NCBI RefSeq assembly: GCF_023715405.1
Contig: NZ_JAMBOC010000001.1
Coordinates: 248,001-312,000, forward strand
Reading direction: 5' to 3'
Length of the DNA: 64,000 bases
Origin: Solibacillus isronensis
GTDB lineage: Bacteria > Bacillota > Bacilli > Bacillales_A > Planococcaceae
Part shown: in pieces, positions 45,193 through 54,803 of the stretch
How the letters are laid out: the number at the start of each line of letters is the position of its first letter
Position numbering within the stretch: position 1 is the stretch's first letter
Translations under genes and position numbers: made by a program
Notes under the pieces: generated by a model
The model's input: the letters and a program-made list of their open reading frames with translations, nothing else
Told to the model about the DNA's origin: nothing
The model's database searches: none

Positions 45193-45233
45193 AAATGTTC
45201 CGTAAGAATTGAAGCTTACGGAACATTTTTTTG
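45193..45233 (+). terminator. Rho-independent terminator after the SpoVID-like gene
   Basis: A 14-bp perfect stem (AAATGTTCCGTAAG 45193-45206, CTTACGGAACATTT 45215-45228) with a T run. Confidence 0.88.
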
Positions 45234-45242
45234 TTGTGAATT

Positions 45243-45434
45243 TTAAATGAAATCTGTGAGCAATAAGTAAGTAAATAAAATTAGAATGGCCAGCAATAAT
45301 ATATCACCCGTTGTCGGAAGTAAGACCGTTCGAATCGCCTGAAAAATCGTAATCGGCAAAATACAATGACGCATAAAGAAACGGAATTTTCGCAGCCATG
45401 GAGGCAATAAATAAGGATTGTAGTTTTTTCGCAA
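45243..45434 (-). CDS. Small membrane protein, unknown
   Basis: A 63-residue protein with a basic N terminus (RKNYNPYLLPPWLRKFRFF) and one or two hydrophobic helices at about 25-35 and 45-62. It starts with TTG but has a strong AAGGAG 8 nt upstream, which supports a real gene. Not recognised. It lies divergent from the valS T-box leader and convergent with the SpoVID-like gene. Confidence 0.6.
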   Translation of the reverse strand: MRKNYNPYLLPPWLRKFRFFMRHCILPITIFQAIRTVLLPTTGDILLLAILILFTYLLLTDFI

Positions 45435-45506
45435 TGTCCAGACTCCTTTTGCATAGTATATGTGAAGAGCGCAGATAACGTGTTAAAGTATATTCCCCAT
45501 TCGTGC

Positions 45507-45535
45507 TTGATATTTCATTAAAAACAGCTTAAAAT
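45507..45535 (+). promoter_or_regulatory. Sigma-A promoter of the valS T-box transcript
   Basis: TTGATA (45507-45512), a 17-nt spacer and TAAAAT (45530-45535). Start would be near 45542, about 20 nt before stem I. Confidence 0.75.
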
Positions 45536-45554
45536 AAAGTGCAACTATATAATT

Positions 45555-45880
45555 GAAGCGAAGATTAGGAAGAGTACGTATGAGATCGATGGCAAGAGAG
45601 GAAACGGTAGCTGAAAAGTTTCTCCATCAACCATGCAGAAGGTAGCCTAGGAGCTGACTTAGTGAACTAACAGTAGCTAGGGTCCGGTTAAACACCGTTA
45701 TCGAATGAAGTGCCGATTGGGCATTCCAACGCCGCATATTGACTGCTTGCGCTTTTTTAAATTTAAAGAAAGCGTTTGTGGGTAAGGAATGCGAACGCTT
45801 GACTAAACCCGATCGGAAATAAAGGTGGTACCGCGAATTAACTCCCTCGTCCTTTTTTTAGACGAAGGGAGTTTTTTTAT
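45555..45880 (+). promoter_or_regulatory. T-box riboswitch (tRNA-Val responsive) of valS
   Basis: Stem I base pairs TTAGG (45565-45569) with CCTAG (45646-45650). The specifier loop has AGTA (45573-45576) facing GAA, then a GTA valine codon at 45642-45644 followed by G. The distal AGAGAGG and the canonical T-box AAAGGTGGTACCGCG (45821-45835) are present; its TGGT bulge fits the ACCA end of tRNA-Val. A terminator follows, so uncharged tRNA-Val should allow valS transcription. Confidence 0.93.
45840..45879 (+). terminator. Regulated terminator of the valS T-box
   Basis: AACTCCCTCGTC (45840-45851) pairs with GACGAAGGGAGTT (45861-45873), then a T run. The alternative antiterminator uses the T-box segment just upstream. 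Confidence 0.9.
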
Positions 45881-45914
45881 GTCCAATAATAAGGTGACAA
45901 AGGAGAGATTCATC

Positions 45915-48557
45915 ATGACGGAAATTACAATGCCAACAAAATACGATCCGCAGCAAACTGAAGCCGGCCGCTATGAATGGTGGTTAAAAGGCAAATTTTT
46001 CGAAGCAGATCCAACAAGCGATAAGGAACCATACTCTATCGTTATCCCACCGCCAAACGTAACAGGTAAGCTGCACCTTGGCCACGCTTGGGATACAACA
46101 TTGCAAGATATTTTAATTCGTATGAAACGCATGCAAGGATTTGATGCACTATGGTTGCCAGGTATGGACCATGCAGGTATTGCGACACAGGCGAAAGTAG
46201 AAGAGAAATTGCGCGGTGAAGGTATTTCCCGCTATGATCTTGGCCGTGAAAAGTTCCTTGAAAAAACATGGGAATGGAAAGAAGAATATGCATCCCATAT
46301 TCGTGCACAATGGTCGAAATTAGGTTTAGGATTAGACTATTCAAAAGAGCGATTTACACTTGATGAAGGCTTATCGGATGCTGTAAAAGAAGTATTCGTT
46401 AAATTATACGAAAAAGGCTATATTTACCGTGGTGAGCGTATTATTAACTGGGATCCGGCTGCCAAAACGGCCCTTTCAGACATCGAAGTAATCCACAAAG
46501 AAGTAGAAGGCGCATTCTACCATATGGAATACCCGCTTGCTGATGGTTCAGGTAAATTACGCGTTGCAACAACTCGTCCAGAGACAATGCTGGGTGACTC
46601 TGGTGTAGCTGTACACCCTGAAGATGAGCGCTATGCACACTTAGTAGGGAAAACTGTCATTTTACCTATCGTAGGTCGTGAAATTCCAATCGTTGCAGAT
46701 GACTACGTAGATATGGAATTCGGTACAGGTGTTGTAAAAATGACACCAGCACATGACCCGAACGACTTTGAAGTTGGGAACCGTCATAATCTAGAACGTA
46801 TTTTAGTTATGAACGAAGATGGTACAATGAATGACTTAGCTGGTAAATATGCGGGTATGGATCGTTTCGAATGCCGTAAGCAAATCGTTGCAGATTTACA
46901 AGAGGCAGGCGTATTAATCGAAATCGAACAACATGTACACCAAGTAGGCCATTCAGAGCGTACGAATGCTGTTGTAGAACCGTATCTTTCTAAGCAATGG
47001 TTCGTAAAAATGGCTCCACTTGCTGAAGAAGCATTAAAAATGCAAGCAGATGAAAATGAAAAAGTAAACTTCGTACCAAATCGTTTTGAAAACACATATA
47101 ACCGCTGGATGGAAAATATTCATGACTGGTGTATTTCGCGTCAATTATGGTGGGGTCATCAAATTCCAGCTTGGTACAACAAAGAAACAGGCGAGCTTTA
47201 TGTAGGAAAAGAAGCACCTGAAGATGCTGAGAATTGGACACAGGACGAAGATGTTCTAGATACATGGTTCTCATCTGCTTTATGGCCGTTTTCTACAATG
47301 GATTGGCCAAATGAAGAATCCGAAATGTTCAAGCGCTACTACCCGACAAATACGTTAGTAACGGGCTATGACATCATCTTCTTCTGGGTAAGCCGCATGA
47401 TTTTCCAAGGGAAAGAATTTACAGGCGAGCGTCCATTTAAAGACGTTTTAATCCATGGTTTAGTTCGTGATGCTGAAGGACGCAAAATGTCCAAATCACT
47501 TGGTAACGGGGTTGACCCGATGGATGTAATCGACCAATATGGTGCGGATTCATTGCGTTACTTCCTTGCAACAGGTTCATCTCCAGGTCAGGATTTACGT
47601 TACTCTACAGAAAAAGTAGAATCTACTTGGAACTTCGTAAACAAAATCTGGAATGCTTCTCGTTTTGCTTTGATGAACATGGAAGGCCTAACATATGAGC
47701 AAATTGATTTAACAGGTAACCTTTCAACAGCGGATAAATGGATTCTTTCACGCTTGAATGAAACGATTGACCGTGTAACAACATTATCTGATAAATATGA
47801 GTTCGGTGAAGTTGGCCGTGAACTTTACAATTTCATTTGGGATGATTTCTGTTCATGGTATATCGAAATGGCGAAATTGCCATTATATGGTGAAGATGAA
47901 GCGGCTAAATTAACGACACGTTCAGTACTTGCTTACGTTTTAGACAACACGATGCGTTTACTGCACCCATTCATGCCTTTCGTAACAGAAGAAATTTGGC
48001 AGCACTTGCCGCATGAAGGGGAGTCAATTACAGTTGCTGCATGGCCGACTGTTAATCCGGCATTCAACTTTACAGCAGAAGCGGGCGATATGCAGCTATT
48101 AATGGATATTATCCGTTCTGTACGTAATATTCGTGCAGAAGTGAATACACCAATGAGCAAAAAAGTACCGATGACGATTTCAGCAAAAGATGAACAAACA
48201 TCGGCAGTGCTTGAAGTGAACAAAGGCTATATTGAAAAATTCTGTAACCCGGATGGCTTAACAATCGGGGCGAATCTTGAAGCACCAGCACAGGCAATGT
48301 CAGCAGTAGTTTCAGGCGCAGAAATCTTCATGCCACTTGCAGGCTTAATCAATATTGAAGAAGAAATCGCACGTCTTGAAAAAGAGCTCGACAAATGGGC
48401 GAAAGAAGTAAAATTAGTTTCTGGAAAGCTATCGAATGAACGTTTCGTTTCAAAAGCACCGGAAGCATTAGTAGCAACAGAGCGTGAAAAACTGGCGGAC
48501 TATGAAGCAAAATACGCAACAGTTGAAAAACGCATTGCAGAACTGAAAAATATGTAA
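45915..48557 (+). CDS. valS: Valyl-tRNA synthetase
   Basis: An 880-residue class I synthetase, the same length as Bacillus ValS. The HIGH motif is in [12 protein letters not shown] near 47-58, the KMSKS motif in [10 protein letters not shown] near 525, the CP1 editing domain lies between ([15 protein letters not shown]), and a C-terminal coiled coil ([20 protein letters not shown]) is typical. The start ATG 45915 has AAAGGAG 9 nt upstream; the in-frame upstream extension would run back through the T-box terminator. Regulated by the T-box leader. Confidence 0.97.
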   Translation: MTEITMPTKYDPQQTEAGRYEWWLKGKFFEADPTSDKEPYSIVIPPPNVTGKLHLGHAWDTTLQDILIRMKRMQGFDALWLPGMDHAGIATQAKVEEKLRGEGISRYDLGREKFLEKTWEWKEEYASHIRAQWSKLGLGLDYSKERFTLDEGLSDAVKEVFVKLYEKGYIYRGERIINWDPAAKTALSDIEVIHKEVEGAFYHMEYPLADGSGKLRVATTRPETMLGDSGVAVHPEDERYAHLVGKTVILPIVGREIPIVADDYVDMEFGTGVVKMTPAHDPNDFEVGNRHNLERILVMNEDGTMNDLAGKYAGMDRFECRKQIVADLQEAGVLIEIEQHVHQVGHSERTNAVVEPYLSKQWFVKMAPLAEEALKMQADENEKVNFVPNRFENTYNRWMENIHDWCISRQLWWGHQIPAWYNKETGELYVGKEAPEDAENWTQDEDVLDTWFSSALWPFSTMDWPNEESEMFKRYYPTNTLVTGYDIIFFWVSRMIFQGKEFTGERPFKDVLIHGLVRDAEGRKMSKSLGNGVDPMDVIDQYGADSLRYFLATGSSPGQDLRYSTEKVESTWNFVNKIWNASRFALMNMEGLTYEQIDLTGNLSTADKWILSRLNETIDRVTTLSDKYEFGEVGRELYNFIWDDFCSWYIEMAKLPLYGEDEAAKLTTRSVLAYVLDNTMRLLHPFMPFVTEEIWQHLPHEGESITVAAWPTVNPAFNFTAEAGDMQLLMDIIRSVRNIRAEVNTPMSKKVPMTISAKDEQTSAVLEVNKGYIEKFCNPDGLTIGANLEAPAQAMSAVVSGAEIFMPLAGLINIEEEIARLEKELDKWAKEVKLVSGKLSNERFVSKAPEALVATEREKLADYEAKYATVEKRIAELKNM

Positions 48558-48563
48558 TGCCAA

Positions 48564-48597
48564 AGAGAGGTACCGTATAACGGTACCTCTTTCTTTT
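48564..48597 (+). terminator. Rho-independent terminator of valS
   Basis: AGAGGTACCGT (48566-48576) pairs with ACGGTACCTCT (48580-48590), then TTCTTTT. Confidence 0.85.
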
Positions 48598-48651
48598 AAT
48601 TCAGCTATAATAAAATATATTACATATTAGCCGTATTAGGGAGAGGACATA

Positions 48652-49923
48652 ATGTTTCAAACGATGAAGCAATGCACAGATTTTATTTTTAAGTTAAAAG
48701 CAAGCCAATATAAAGGCGAACCATTACAGTCGGCGAAGATTATCCTGGATGCACTTGGCAATCCGGAACAAAAAACGAAATTCATACATTTTGCAGGTTC
48801 CAATGGAAAAGGTTCAACATTGAATGCAACGCGTGAGATTTTAATCAAGCACGGCTTAACGGTCGGCGCCTTCATATCTCCGCATCTTGAGCGTGCCAAT
48901 GAACGGGTGACAATCAATAAACAGCAAATTTCCGATGAAGACTTTCTGCGTATTGCAAATGAAATTGCGGAAGTTATTGAAAATAAATTGGGCGGGGAAT
49001 ACCCAAGCTTTTTTGAGTTTATGACATTGCTTGCCCTAAAATACTTCTCGGAGCAGTCATTGGATATCGCATTGCTTGAAACCGGTATTGGGGGGCGTTT
49101 GGATTCAACGAATGTTGTGACACCGGAAGTATGTGTGATTACAACAATTTCGCTTGAGCATACGGATATGCTCGGTGAGACATATGCCGAAATTGCCGCA
49201 GAAAAAGCAGGAATTATTAAGCAAGGAAAGCCGGTTGTTGTCGGAGTGAAAAATGTGGAAGCGCTGGCGGTAATTCAGCAAACGGCAGCACAGCTCCATG
49301 CTCCGATCTTTACGTTGGGTGAACATTTTTATGTGGAAAATCAAAAAGGTGCTTATTTTGACTACCGAGGAAATATCATGATCGACAAAATTGCACTTGC
49401 GATGGCTGGAGAACATCAAATGGCCAATGCCGCGCTTGCCATTACGGCAGCATATTTATATCTTGAATCCTTTAATGCGCAAAAAGTAAAATTGGCCTTG
49501 CAACATGCAAAGTGGGAAGGGCGTTTTGAAAAAGTGCACGACAATATTATTTTGGACGGTGCCCATAATTCGGAAGGGACGACTGCCCTCATTAATACAT
49601 TACAGGAAACTGCACCACAGCATAAAGTGAAGTTTGTCTATGCTGCTTTACAGGATAAGGACCATGGTGTCAGTATAAAATTAATGGATGAGGTCGCATC
49701 TGAAATGCACTTCACACAAATTGATTTGCCGCGCGCGGCGACAGCGAAGCAACTTTATGAACAAAGCACACATTCAAAAAAGTTTATGCATTCAAATTGG
49801 CAGGAGCTAATTGAAAAAGAAATGAATCATTTGGCTGAAGATGAGCTGCTCGTTATTACCGGCTCCTTATATTTTATCGCTGAAGTACGCAGTCTGTTCA
49901 CAGAAAGAGGGTGGATTTCATGA
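48652..49923 (+). CDS. folC: Folylpolyglutamate/dihydrofolate synthase, first copy
   Basis: A 423-residue Mur-ligase-fold enzyme that adds glutamate to folates. The P-loop is AGSNGKGST near 48-56, with GAFISPHLERANER near 77, the DIALLETGIGGRLDSTNVV segment near 139, EHTDMLGETYAEIAAEKAGI near 169, and DGAHN near 303. The start is an ATG with GGGAGAGG upstream. It overlaps the second folC-like gene by 4 bp (ATGA), so both are made from one transcript. Whether it is bifunctional or specialised is not readable. Confidence 0.9.
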   Translation: MFQTMKQCTDFIFKLKASQYKGEPLQSAKIILDALGNPEQKTKFIHFAGSNGKGSTLNATREILIKHGLTVGAFISPHLERANERVTINKQQISDEDFLRIANEIAEVIENKLGGEYPSFFEFMTLLALKYFSEQSLDIALLETGIGGRLDSTNVVTPEVCVITTISLEHTDMLGETYAEIAAEKAGIIKQGKPVVVGVKNVEALAVIQQTAAQLHAPIFTLGEHFYVENQKGAYFDYRGNIMIDKIALAMAGEHQMANAALAITAAYLYLESFNAQKVKLALQHAKWEGRFEKVHDNIILDGAHNSEGTTALINTLQETAPQHKVKFVYAALQDKDHGVSIKLMDEVASEMHFTQIDLPRAATAKQLYEQSTHSKKFMHSNWQELIEKEMNHLAEDELLVITGSLYFIAEVRSLFTERGWIS

Positions 49924-51167
49924 TTCCATTACTGGAGTTATACAAAGAGCGTTGGCAGGTAGAAAGTGAACGAGCGATCAAGCCGGGTTTAGAAGCGATT
50001 GAATCCGCACTTAATCTGCTTGGACAGCCTGAGAAACAGCTGAATGTAGTCCATTTAGCGGGAACGAACGGAAAAGGCTCAACATTGGCATTTGTTGAAG
50101 GGATGGCTCGCGAATACGGTTTATCAGTCGGGAAGTTTATGTCACCTTGTATTGTAGATGTCCATGATCAAATACAGATTGATGGCCGGTCAATCACTAA
50201 TGAGCAGATGGACCGGAAGTTTCAGCAGTTGGCAAAAGCCGGACTTAGCGGAAAACTGACAGACTTTGAATTATTGACGGCGGTGGCACTTTTATACTTT
50301 GCTGAGCAAAAGCCGGACTTAGTATTAATCGAAGCAGGCATGGGCGGCAGAGAAGACAGTACAAATGTAGTGACACCGATCGTTTCGGTTGTCCCGAGTA
50401 TCGCTTTGGAACATACGAATTTTTTAGGCAATACATTAACAAGTATAGCGTATCATAAAGCCGGCATATTGAAAGAAAATCGTCCGGCGGTAATTGGGGA
50501 AATGACAGAAGAGGTTACCGAAGTTTTCGCAAAGGAAGCCGTTCAGAAAAATGTACCATTATTCAAGTTTGGTACCGACTTTTTCGTTTCAAAAAATGAA
50601 GGAACCGAAGTATATGAGTATCCATTACTGCAACTAAATATATCCAAATTACAGCGTCAGCTACTAGGGAAACATCAAGGGCATAATATGGCATTGGCCA
50701 TTACTGCATTTCTGGAAGTTTTAAAGAAATTTGACTTGCCGCTAGATGTTCAAAAAATCCGTACGGGTGTGAACAATGCAATACTTGCCGGGCGCTTTGA
50801 ACAAATCCGGCCGAAACTTTATTTTGACGGGGCACATAATCCTGCAAGTATTCAGTCATTGGTGGATACGGTAAAAGAGCACTTTCCGAACAAGCGAATC
50901 GAATTTGTCATCGGTTTACTGGCGGACAAGGATGTCAAAACAATTCTAAATTTACTGGAAGAAGTCGGTGACGCTTTTTATTTCGCCAATATTCATAATG
51001 AACGGGCAATGCAGGCAATGACCCTTTACGAACTTAGTCGAGCGGAGGAAAAACAAATAATAGAAGATGTAAACGAATTTTTACAGCGACCGGTAATAGA
51101 TGAAACAGTACGAGTTGTTACCGGTTCACTCTATTTACTAAGTGAAATTCGACGAAATATGCACTGA
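49920..51167 (+). CDS. folC: Folylpolyglutamate/dihydrofolate synthase, second copy
   Basis: A 415-residue second FolC-type protein. The canonical P-loop AGTNGKGST, then MSPCIVDVHDQIQIDG, LVLIEAGMGGREDSTNVV near 140, EHTNFLGNTLTSIAYHKAGI, and the DGAHN motif are all intact, so both copies look functional. The start ATG 49920 overlaps the first copy stop and is preceded by GAGGG; a GTG 9 bp upstream is less likely. Tandem folC genes suggest separate folylpolyglutamate and dihydrofolate synthase duties or simple duplication. Confidence 0.88.
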   Translation: MIPLLELYKERWQVESERAIKPGLEAIESALNLLGQPEKQLNVVHLAGTNGKGSTLAFVEGMAREYGLSVGKFMSPCIVDVHDQIQIDGRSITNEQMDRKFQQLAKAGLSGKLTDFELLTAVALLYFAEQKPDLVLIEAGMGGREDSTNVVTPIVSVVPSIALEHTNFLGNTLTSIAYHKAGILKENRPAVIGEMTEEVTEVFAKEAVQKNVPLFKFGTDFFVSKNEGTEVYEYPLLQLNISKLQRQLLGKHQGHNMALAITAFLEVLKKFDLPLDVQKIRTGVNNAILAGRFEQIRPKLYFDGAHNPASIQSLVDTVKEHFPNKRIEFVIGLLADKDVKTILNLLEEVGDAFYFANIHNERAMQAMTLYELSRAEEKQIIEDVNEFLQRPVIDETVRVVTGSLYLLSEIRRNMH

Positions 51168-51292
51168 TGCCAACCAGGCACCAAACCCGGGATAAAGCGT
51201 GCATATTGCGATCTGCGTCAATTTGAAAAGGATGAATTGCCGTAAAAGAAAATCGGGTTGCAAATAAAGAAGAATAATATCGAAAACTTTTT

Positions 51293-51325
51293 AGAGGAAG
51301 GCGACAGCAGTCTCCTCTTTTTTTA
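51293..51325 (+). terminator. Terminator after the tandem folC genes
   Basis: AGAGGA (51293-51298) pairs with TCCTCT (51313-51318), then a T7 tract. An internal GAC/GTC pair may extend it. Confidence 0.7.
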
Positions 51326-51374
51326 ACGCTATTTTGCTATTGTTGTATGAAAAAGAGATGGAGCTGTGGCAACA

Positions 51375-51974
51375 ATGAAAGCTTTAAGGAATAATGCCAT
51401 TTTTCAAGCAATGTTCATTGGAAGTATTACAGGGCTTGCTGGCGTCATACTATTTGTTTTTATTCTGCAACTACCTACGACAACCGAAGAAGCTGCAGAA
51501 ACAATCCCGACGACTGTTCAAACACCCGAGGAGCAGCAAGTACAGCAACAGTATTTTGCATTGCAGCACGGTGTTTTTTCAAATTTTGATAGTGCAGCAC
51601 AATTTTTGGGGACTTATCCTACGTTAAATAAAGCAGCAGTTGTTAAAGTGGGCGATCAGTATTTTGTCTGGTCCCGACTGGATACAGAAAAAGTGGAAAC
51701 GGCATTAACAATTGTGCCTACCGGTTTTTATAAAAAAATTAAGATTGCGAGCAGCTGTCCTAATCCTGCAGAACTCCAGCTGCCGGTCACATTGAAAGAT
51801 CCGAAATTGTTCTCGGCTGAGGATACTAAAGCAATTGACAAAAAACAGGTACCGGAAGACTGGACAGGGATTATGACAGAAGTTTCAAAGCTTTCGACGA
51901 ATCCTAATGTTGTTCGTCTGCATATGTTTATAAATTATTTTGAGAGTCTTGATTGCTTGAAAGTAACATTTTAA
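51375..51974 (+). CDS. SpoIIB-like membrane protein with a SPOR-type domain
   Basis: A 199-residue protein with one membrane helix at about 10-33 (AMFIGSITGLAGVILFVFIL), a Thr/Glu/Gln-rich linker, and a domain near 58-105 that looks like SPOR (FALQHGVFSNFDSAAQFLGT, then KVGDQYFVWSRL). SPOR domains bind denuded septal peptidoglycan. SpoIIB of Bacillus subtilis lies at this place between folC and maf and is larger (332). The start ATG 51375 has GGAG 11 nt upstream; a GTG at 51366 is too close to it. comC, also near here in Bacillus subtilis, is absent. Confidence 0.6.
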   Translation: MKALRNNAIFQAMFIGSITGLAGVILFVFILQLPTTTEEAAETIPTTVQTPEEQQVQQQYFALQHGVFSNFDSAAQFLGTYPTLNKAAVVKVGDQYFVWSRLDTEKVETALTIVPTGFYKKIKIASSCPNPAELQLPVTLKDPKLFSAEDTKAIDKKQVPEDWTGIMTEVSKLSTNPNVVRLHMFINYFESLDCLKVTF

Positions 51975-52080
51975 TCGTGGAAAACATAATGAAATTTTGT
52001 TTTTCGTATATTTGCATATAGAGTTGGCTGTTGTTCAAAATTCCATTTCTCAGTTACTATAGTATGTAGGAGGATTGGAA

Positions 52081-52674
52081 ATGAATTTTACTACAAATGA
52101 ACAATTTATATTAGCTTCTGCTTCACCAAGGAGAAAGGAATTGCTCCAAATGCTGAATGTCCCGTTTGAGATTGTGACAAGCGATGTTGTCGAAACAAGC
52201 GTCACGGGCGATACGGTTCATGAATATGTGACAGAAGTGGCATTATTGAAAGCGCGTGATGTGGCTAAGAAATGTCCTAATCATTGTATTATCGGAGCGG
52301 ATACAATTGTTGTGTTTAATGACCAACTACTGCACAAGCCTGTTTCGGAGGAAGAAGCCGTAGAGCATTTAACGAAGCTTGCCGGAAATCGACATGAAGT
52401 GATGACAGCTGTAGCTCTTATTTTGGCGGACGGAACAGAGCATACATTTGTTGAAATAACATCGGTGCTATTTAAAGATGTTTCTCCGCAAATGATCAAG
52501 GCCTATGTTCAGACAGGAGATCCATTCGATAAAGCAGGCGGATACGGAATACAGACGAGTGGCGCCATGCTCGTTGACCGTATTGAAGGGGACTATAATA
52601 ATGTCGTCGGTTTACCAATTGCTACATTAGTTCAAAAAATGCTTACATTACAACTACTAAAACTACCATTTTAG
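52081..52674 (+). CDS. maf: Maf family nucleoside triphosphate pyrophosphatase
   Basis: A 197-residue enzyme hydrolysing dTTP, UTP and related or modified nucleotides to monophosphates. The N-terminal ILASASPRRKELL near 10-22, the GADTIV motif near 71-76, and DKAGGYGIQ with EGDYNNVVGLP near the C terminus are diagnostic. AGGAGG 7 nt before ATG 52081 supports the start; an in-frame TTG six bases upstream lies too close to the ribosome site. It leads the maf-radC pair before mreB. Confidence 0.93.
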   Translation: MNFTTNEQFILASASPRRKELLQMLNVPFEIVTSDVVETSVTGDTVHEYVTEVALLKARDVAKKCPNHCIIGADTIVVFNDQLLHKPVSEEEAVEHLTKLAGNRHEVMTAVALILADGTEHTFVEITSVLFKDVSPQMIKAYVQTGDPFDKAGGYGIQTSGAMLVDRIEGDYNNVVGLPIATLVQKMLTLQLLKLPF

Positions 52675-52685
52675 GAGTGATGTAA

Positions 52686-53387
52686 ATGACGGTCCAACAA
52701 CCGTTATTGAATATGAAAATCCATGACGTTCATGAAGCAGACCGCCCGCGGGAACGCCTCATCCGCCAAGGCGCAAGAAGTCTTTCGAATCAGGAGCTGA
52801 TTGCCATATTGCTCGGTACTGGAACAAAAAGTGAGTCTGTATTGACAGTAGCCAATCGGGTATTGATCAACTTCGAAAAATTGCATAATTTAAAGCATGC
52901 AACACTTGAAGAAATGACCGAGATTAAAGGAATAGGGGAAGCAAAAGCAGTTTTGCTGCTTGCTGCGATCGAACTTGGAAGAAGACTCGCATCGAAAGAT
53001 TTGGAAGAACGCTTTACGATCCGCTCGCCGGAAGATGCAGCGACCTTTTTAATGCAGGATATGACGTCATTACAGCAGGAGCATTTTGTCTGTCTTTTTC
53101 TCAACGTAAAAAATCAGGTGCTCCATAAACAAACCATATTTGTTGGGAGCTTGAATGCCAGCATCGTCCATCCCCGTGAAATTTTCCGCGAAGCTGTAAA
53201 ACGTTCCGCTGCTTCTATCATTTGTTCCCACAACCATCCAAGCGGCATTCCGACACCCAGTCCTGAAGATATCGATGTCACAACAAGACTTTATGAAGCG
53301 GGCAAAATAGTCGGAGTCGATTTGCTCGATCACGTCATCATTGGTGATCATCAGTTTATAAGCATGAAGGAAAAGGGATATTTCTAG
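52686..53387 (+). CDS. radC: RadC family protein (JAMM motif)
   Basis: A 233-residue MPN/JAMM-domain protein. A helix-hairpin-helix segment lies near 60-95 (EMTEIKGIGEAKAVLL), and the metal-binding HNHPSGIPTPSPED is near 181-194. RadC was once linked to repair but its function is not established. GGAG 8 nt before the ATG supports the start. It follows maf by 11 bp, as in Bacillus, and precedes the mreBCD cluster. Confidence 0.93.
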   Translation: MTVQQPLLNMKIHDVHEADRPRERLIRQGARSLSNQELIAILLGTGTKSESVLTVANRVLINFEKLHNLKHATLEEMTEIKGIGEAKAVLLLAAIELGRRLASKDLEERFTIRSPEDAATFLMQDMTSLQQEHFVCLFLNVKNQVLHKQTIFVGSLNASIVHPREIFREAVKRSAASIICSHNHPSGIPTPSPEDIDVTTRLYEAGKIVGVDLLDHVIIGDHQFISMKEKGYF

Positions 53388-53404
53388 GGAATGCTAGATA
53401 ACTG

Positions 53405-53435
53405 GACAAACGTATTAAAGCGTTTGTCTTTTTAT
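53405..53435 (+). terminator. Rho-independent terminator of maf-radC
   Basis: GACAAACG (53405-53412) pairs with CGTTTGTC (53421-53428), then TTTTTATTTT. Confidence 0.75.
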
Positions 53436-53774
53436 TTTGTAGTTATTTTATAAATTAGGAATTATTACATTGCGATAACAATTATTACGGATTTAAAAAT
53501 TCGTCGACAATTTTCGCAATTGCAACTTTTATTTGTTATATTCGTCATAAGCATGTGGCGATTTTGTTAAATCTTACATATTAATTTTATTTGTTTCGTA
53601 ACAGAAATAGAAATACAATAGTAAAGTAGTGTTGTAGAAAAAAACATTCGACAAAAGTCGCGATTCGGTGCTTGTAACACTATAATTTTTTGATGTAATT
53701 CGTTATAATAGAGCGTATGATTTTGCTAGCATCATAAATTAGAAATTGTTTTAATAAGAAAGGGAGTACTTAAT
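53436..53774 (+). promoter_or_regulatory. AT-rich mreB upstream region
   Basis: A 340-bp gene-free region. The best promoter mark is TATAAT at 53704-53709 without a convincing -35 at the right spacing; a second TATAAT is at 53681-53686. No operator, leader RNA or terminator was found beyond this. Confidence 0.35.
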
Positions 53775-54791
53775 TTGTTTGGATTAGGGAATAAAGATGT
53801 CGGGATCGATCTTGGCACAGCTAATACATTAGTATTTGTAAAAGGTAAAGGAATTGTATTGCGTGAACCTTCAGTAGTAGCGAAAAATACAAAAACAGGC
53901 GATATTGTAGCAGTCGGAAACGACGCAAAAAATATGATCGGTCGTACACCGGGTTCAATCGTGGCTATCCGCCCGATGAAAGATGGCGTTATTGCTGATT
54001 TTGAAATTACAACAGCAATGATTCAATATTATTTAAAAGAAGCAATGAAAGCATCGGGTTCTAACTGGAAGAAACCGAATGTCATGATTTGTGTGCCATA
54101 TGGTATTACTTCAGTTGAGCAACGTGCGGTTATTGATGCAAGCCGTCAAGCAGGCGCAAAAGAAGCATTTACAATTGAAGAACCGTTTGCAGCAGCAATC
54201 GGTGCTAACTTGCCGGTATGGGAGCCAACAGGTTCGATGGTAGTAGATATCGGTGGAGGTACAACAGAAGTAGCTGTAATTTCTCTTGGTGGTATTGTAA
54301 CAAGTGAATCAGTACGTGTTGGTGGTGATGCAATGGATCAATCCATCATTGCTTACATCCGTAAAACATATAACTTAACAATTGGTGAGCGTACAGCGGA
54401 AAGCATTAAAGTAGAAATTGGTACGGCACGTGCTGAAGGACCTGCTGAAACGATGGAGATTCGTGGACGTGACCTGTTAACAGGCTTACCAAAAACTATT
54501 GAAATTACATCAGACGAAATTTCAAAATCTTTACATGAAGCTATTGTAGTTATTTTAGATGGCGTTAAGAAAACATTGGAACAAACACCACCTGAATTAT
54601 CTGCAGACGTAATGGAGCGCGGCATTGTTTTAACAGGCGGTGGTGCATTATTACGCAATTTAGATAAAGTAATCAGCGATGAAACTAAAATGCCTGTATT
54701 TATTGCTGAAGATCCGTTGGATTGTGTTGCGATCGGAACGGGTAAAGCATTAGACAACATCGCTTTAATTCGAGCGCAACAATTGAAGTAA
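53775..54791 (+). CDS. mreB: Rod shape-determining protein MreB
   Basis: A 338-residue actin homologue that guides lateral cell-wall synthesis. Phosphate-1 motif [11 protein letters not shown] is at 10-20. [20 protein letters not shown], the phosphate-2 motif [12 protein letters not shown] near 163, and the adenosine motif [13 protein letters not shown] near 286 are present. It starts with TTG, with AAAGGGAG upstream. First gene of mreBCD. Confidence 0.96.
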   Translation: MFGLGNKDVGIDLGTANTLVFVKGKGIVLREPSVVAKNTKTGDIVAVGNDAKNMIGRTPGSIVAIRPMKDGVIADFEITTAMIQYYLKEAMKASGSNWKKPNVMICVPYGITSVEQRAVIDASRQAGAKEAFTIEEPFAAAIGANLPVWEPTGSMVVDIGGGTTEVAVISLGGIVTSESVRVGGDAMDQSIIAYIRKTYNLTIGERTAESIKVEIGTARAEGPAETMEIRGRDLLTGLPKTIEITSDEISKSLHEAIVVILDGVKKTLEQTPPELSADVMERGIVLTGGGALLRNLDKVISDETKMPVFIAEDPLDCVAIGTGKALDNIALIRAQQLK

Positions 54792-54803
54792 GGAGGACTG
54801 GCA

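Noticed and set aside
45825..45914. N-terminal extension of valS back into the leader
   Set aside because: These codons overlap the T-box sequence and its terminator; ATG 45915 has a good ribosome site and the usual ValS length.
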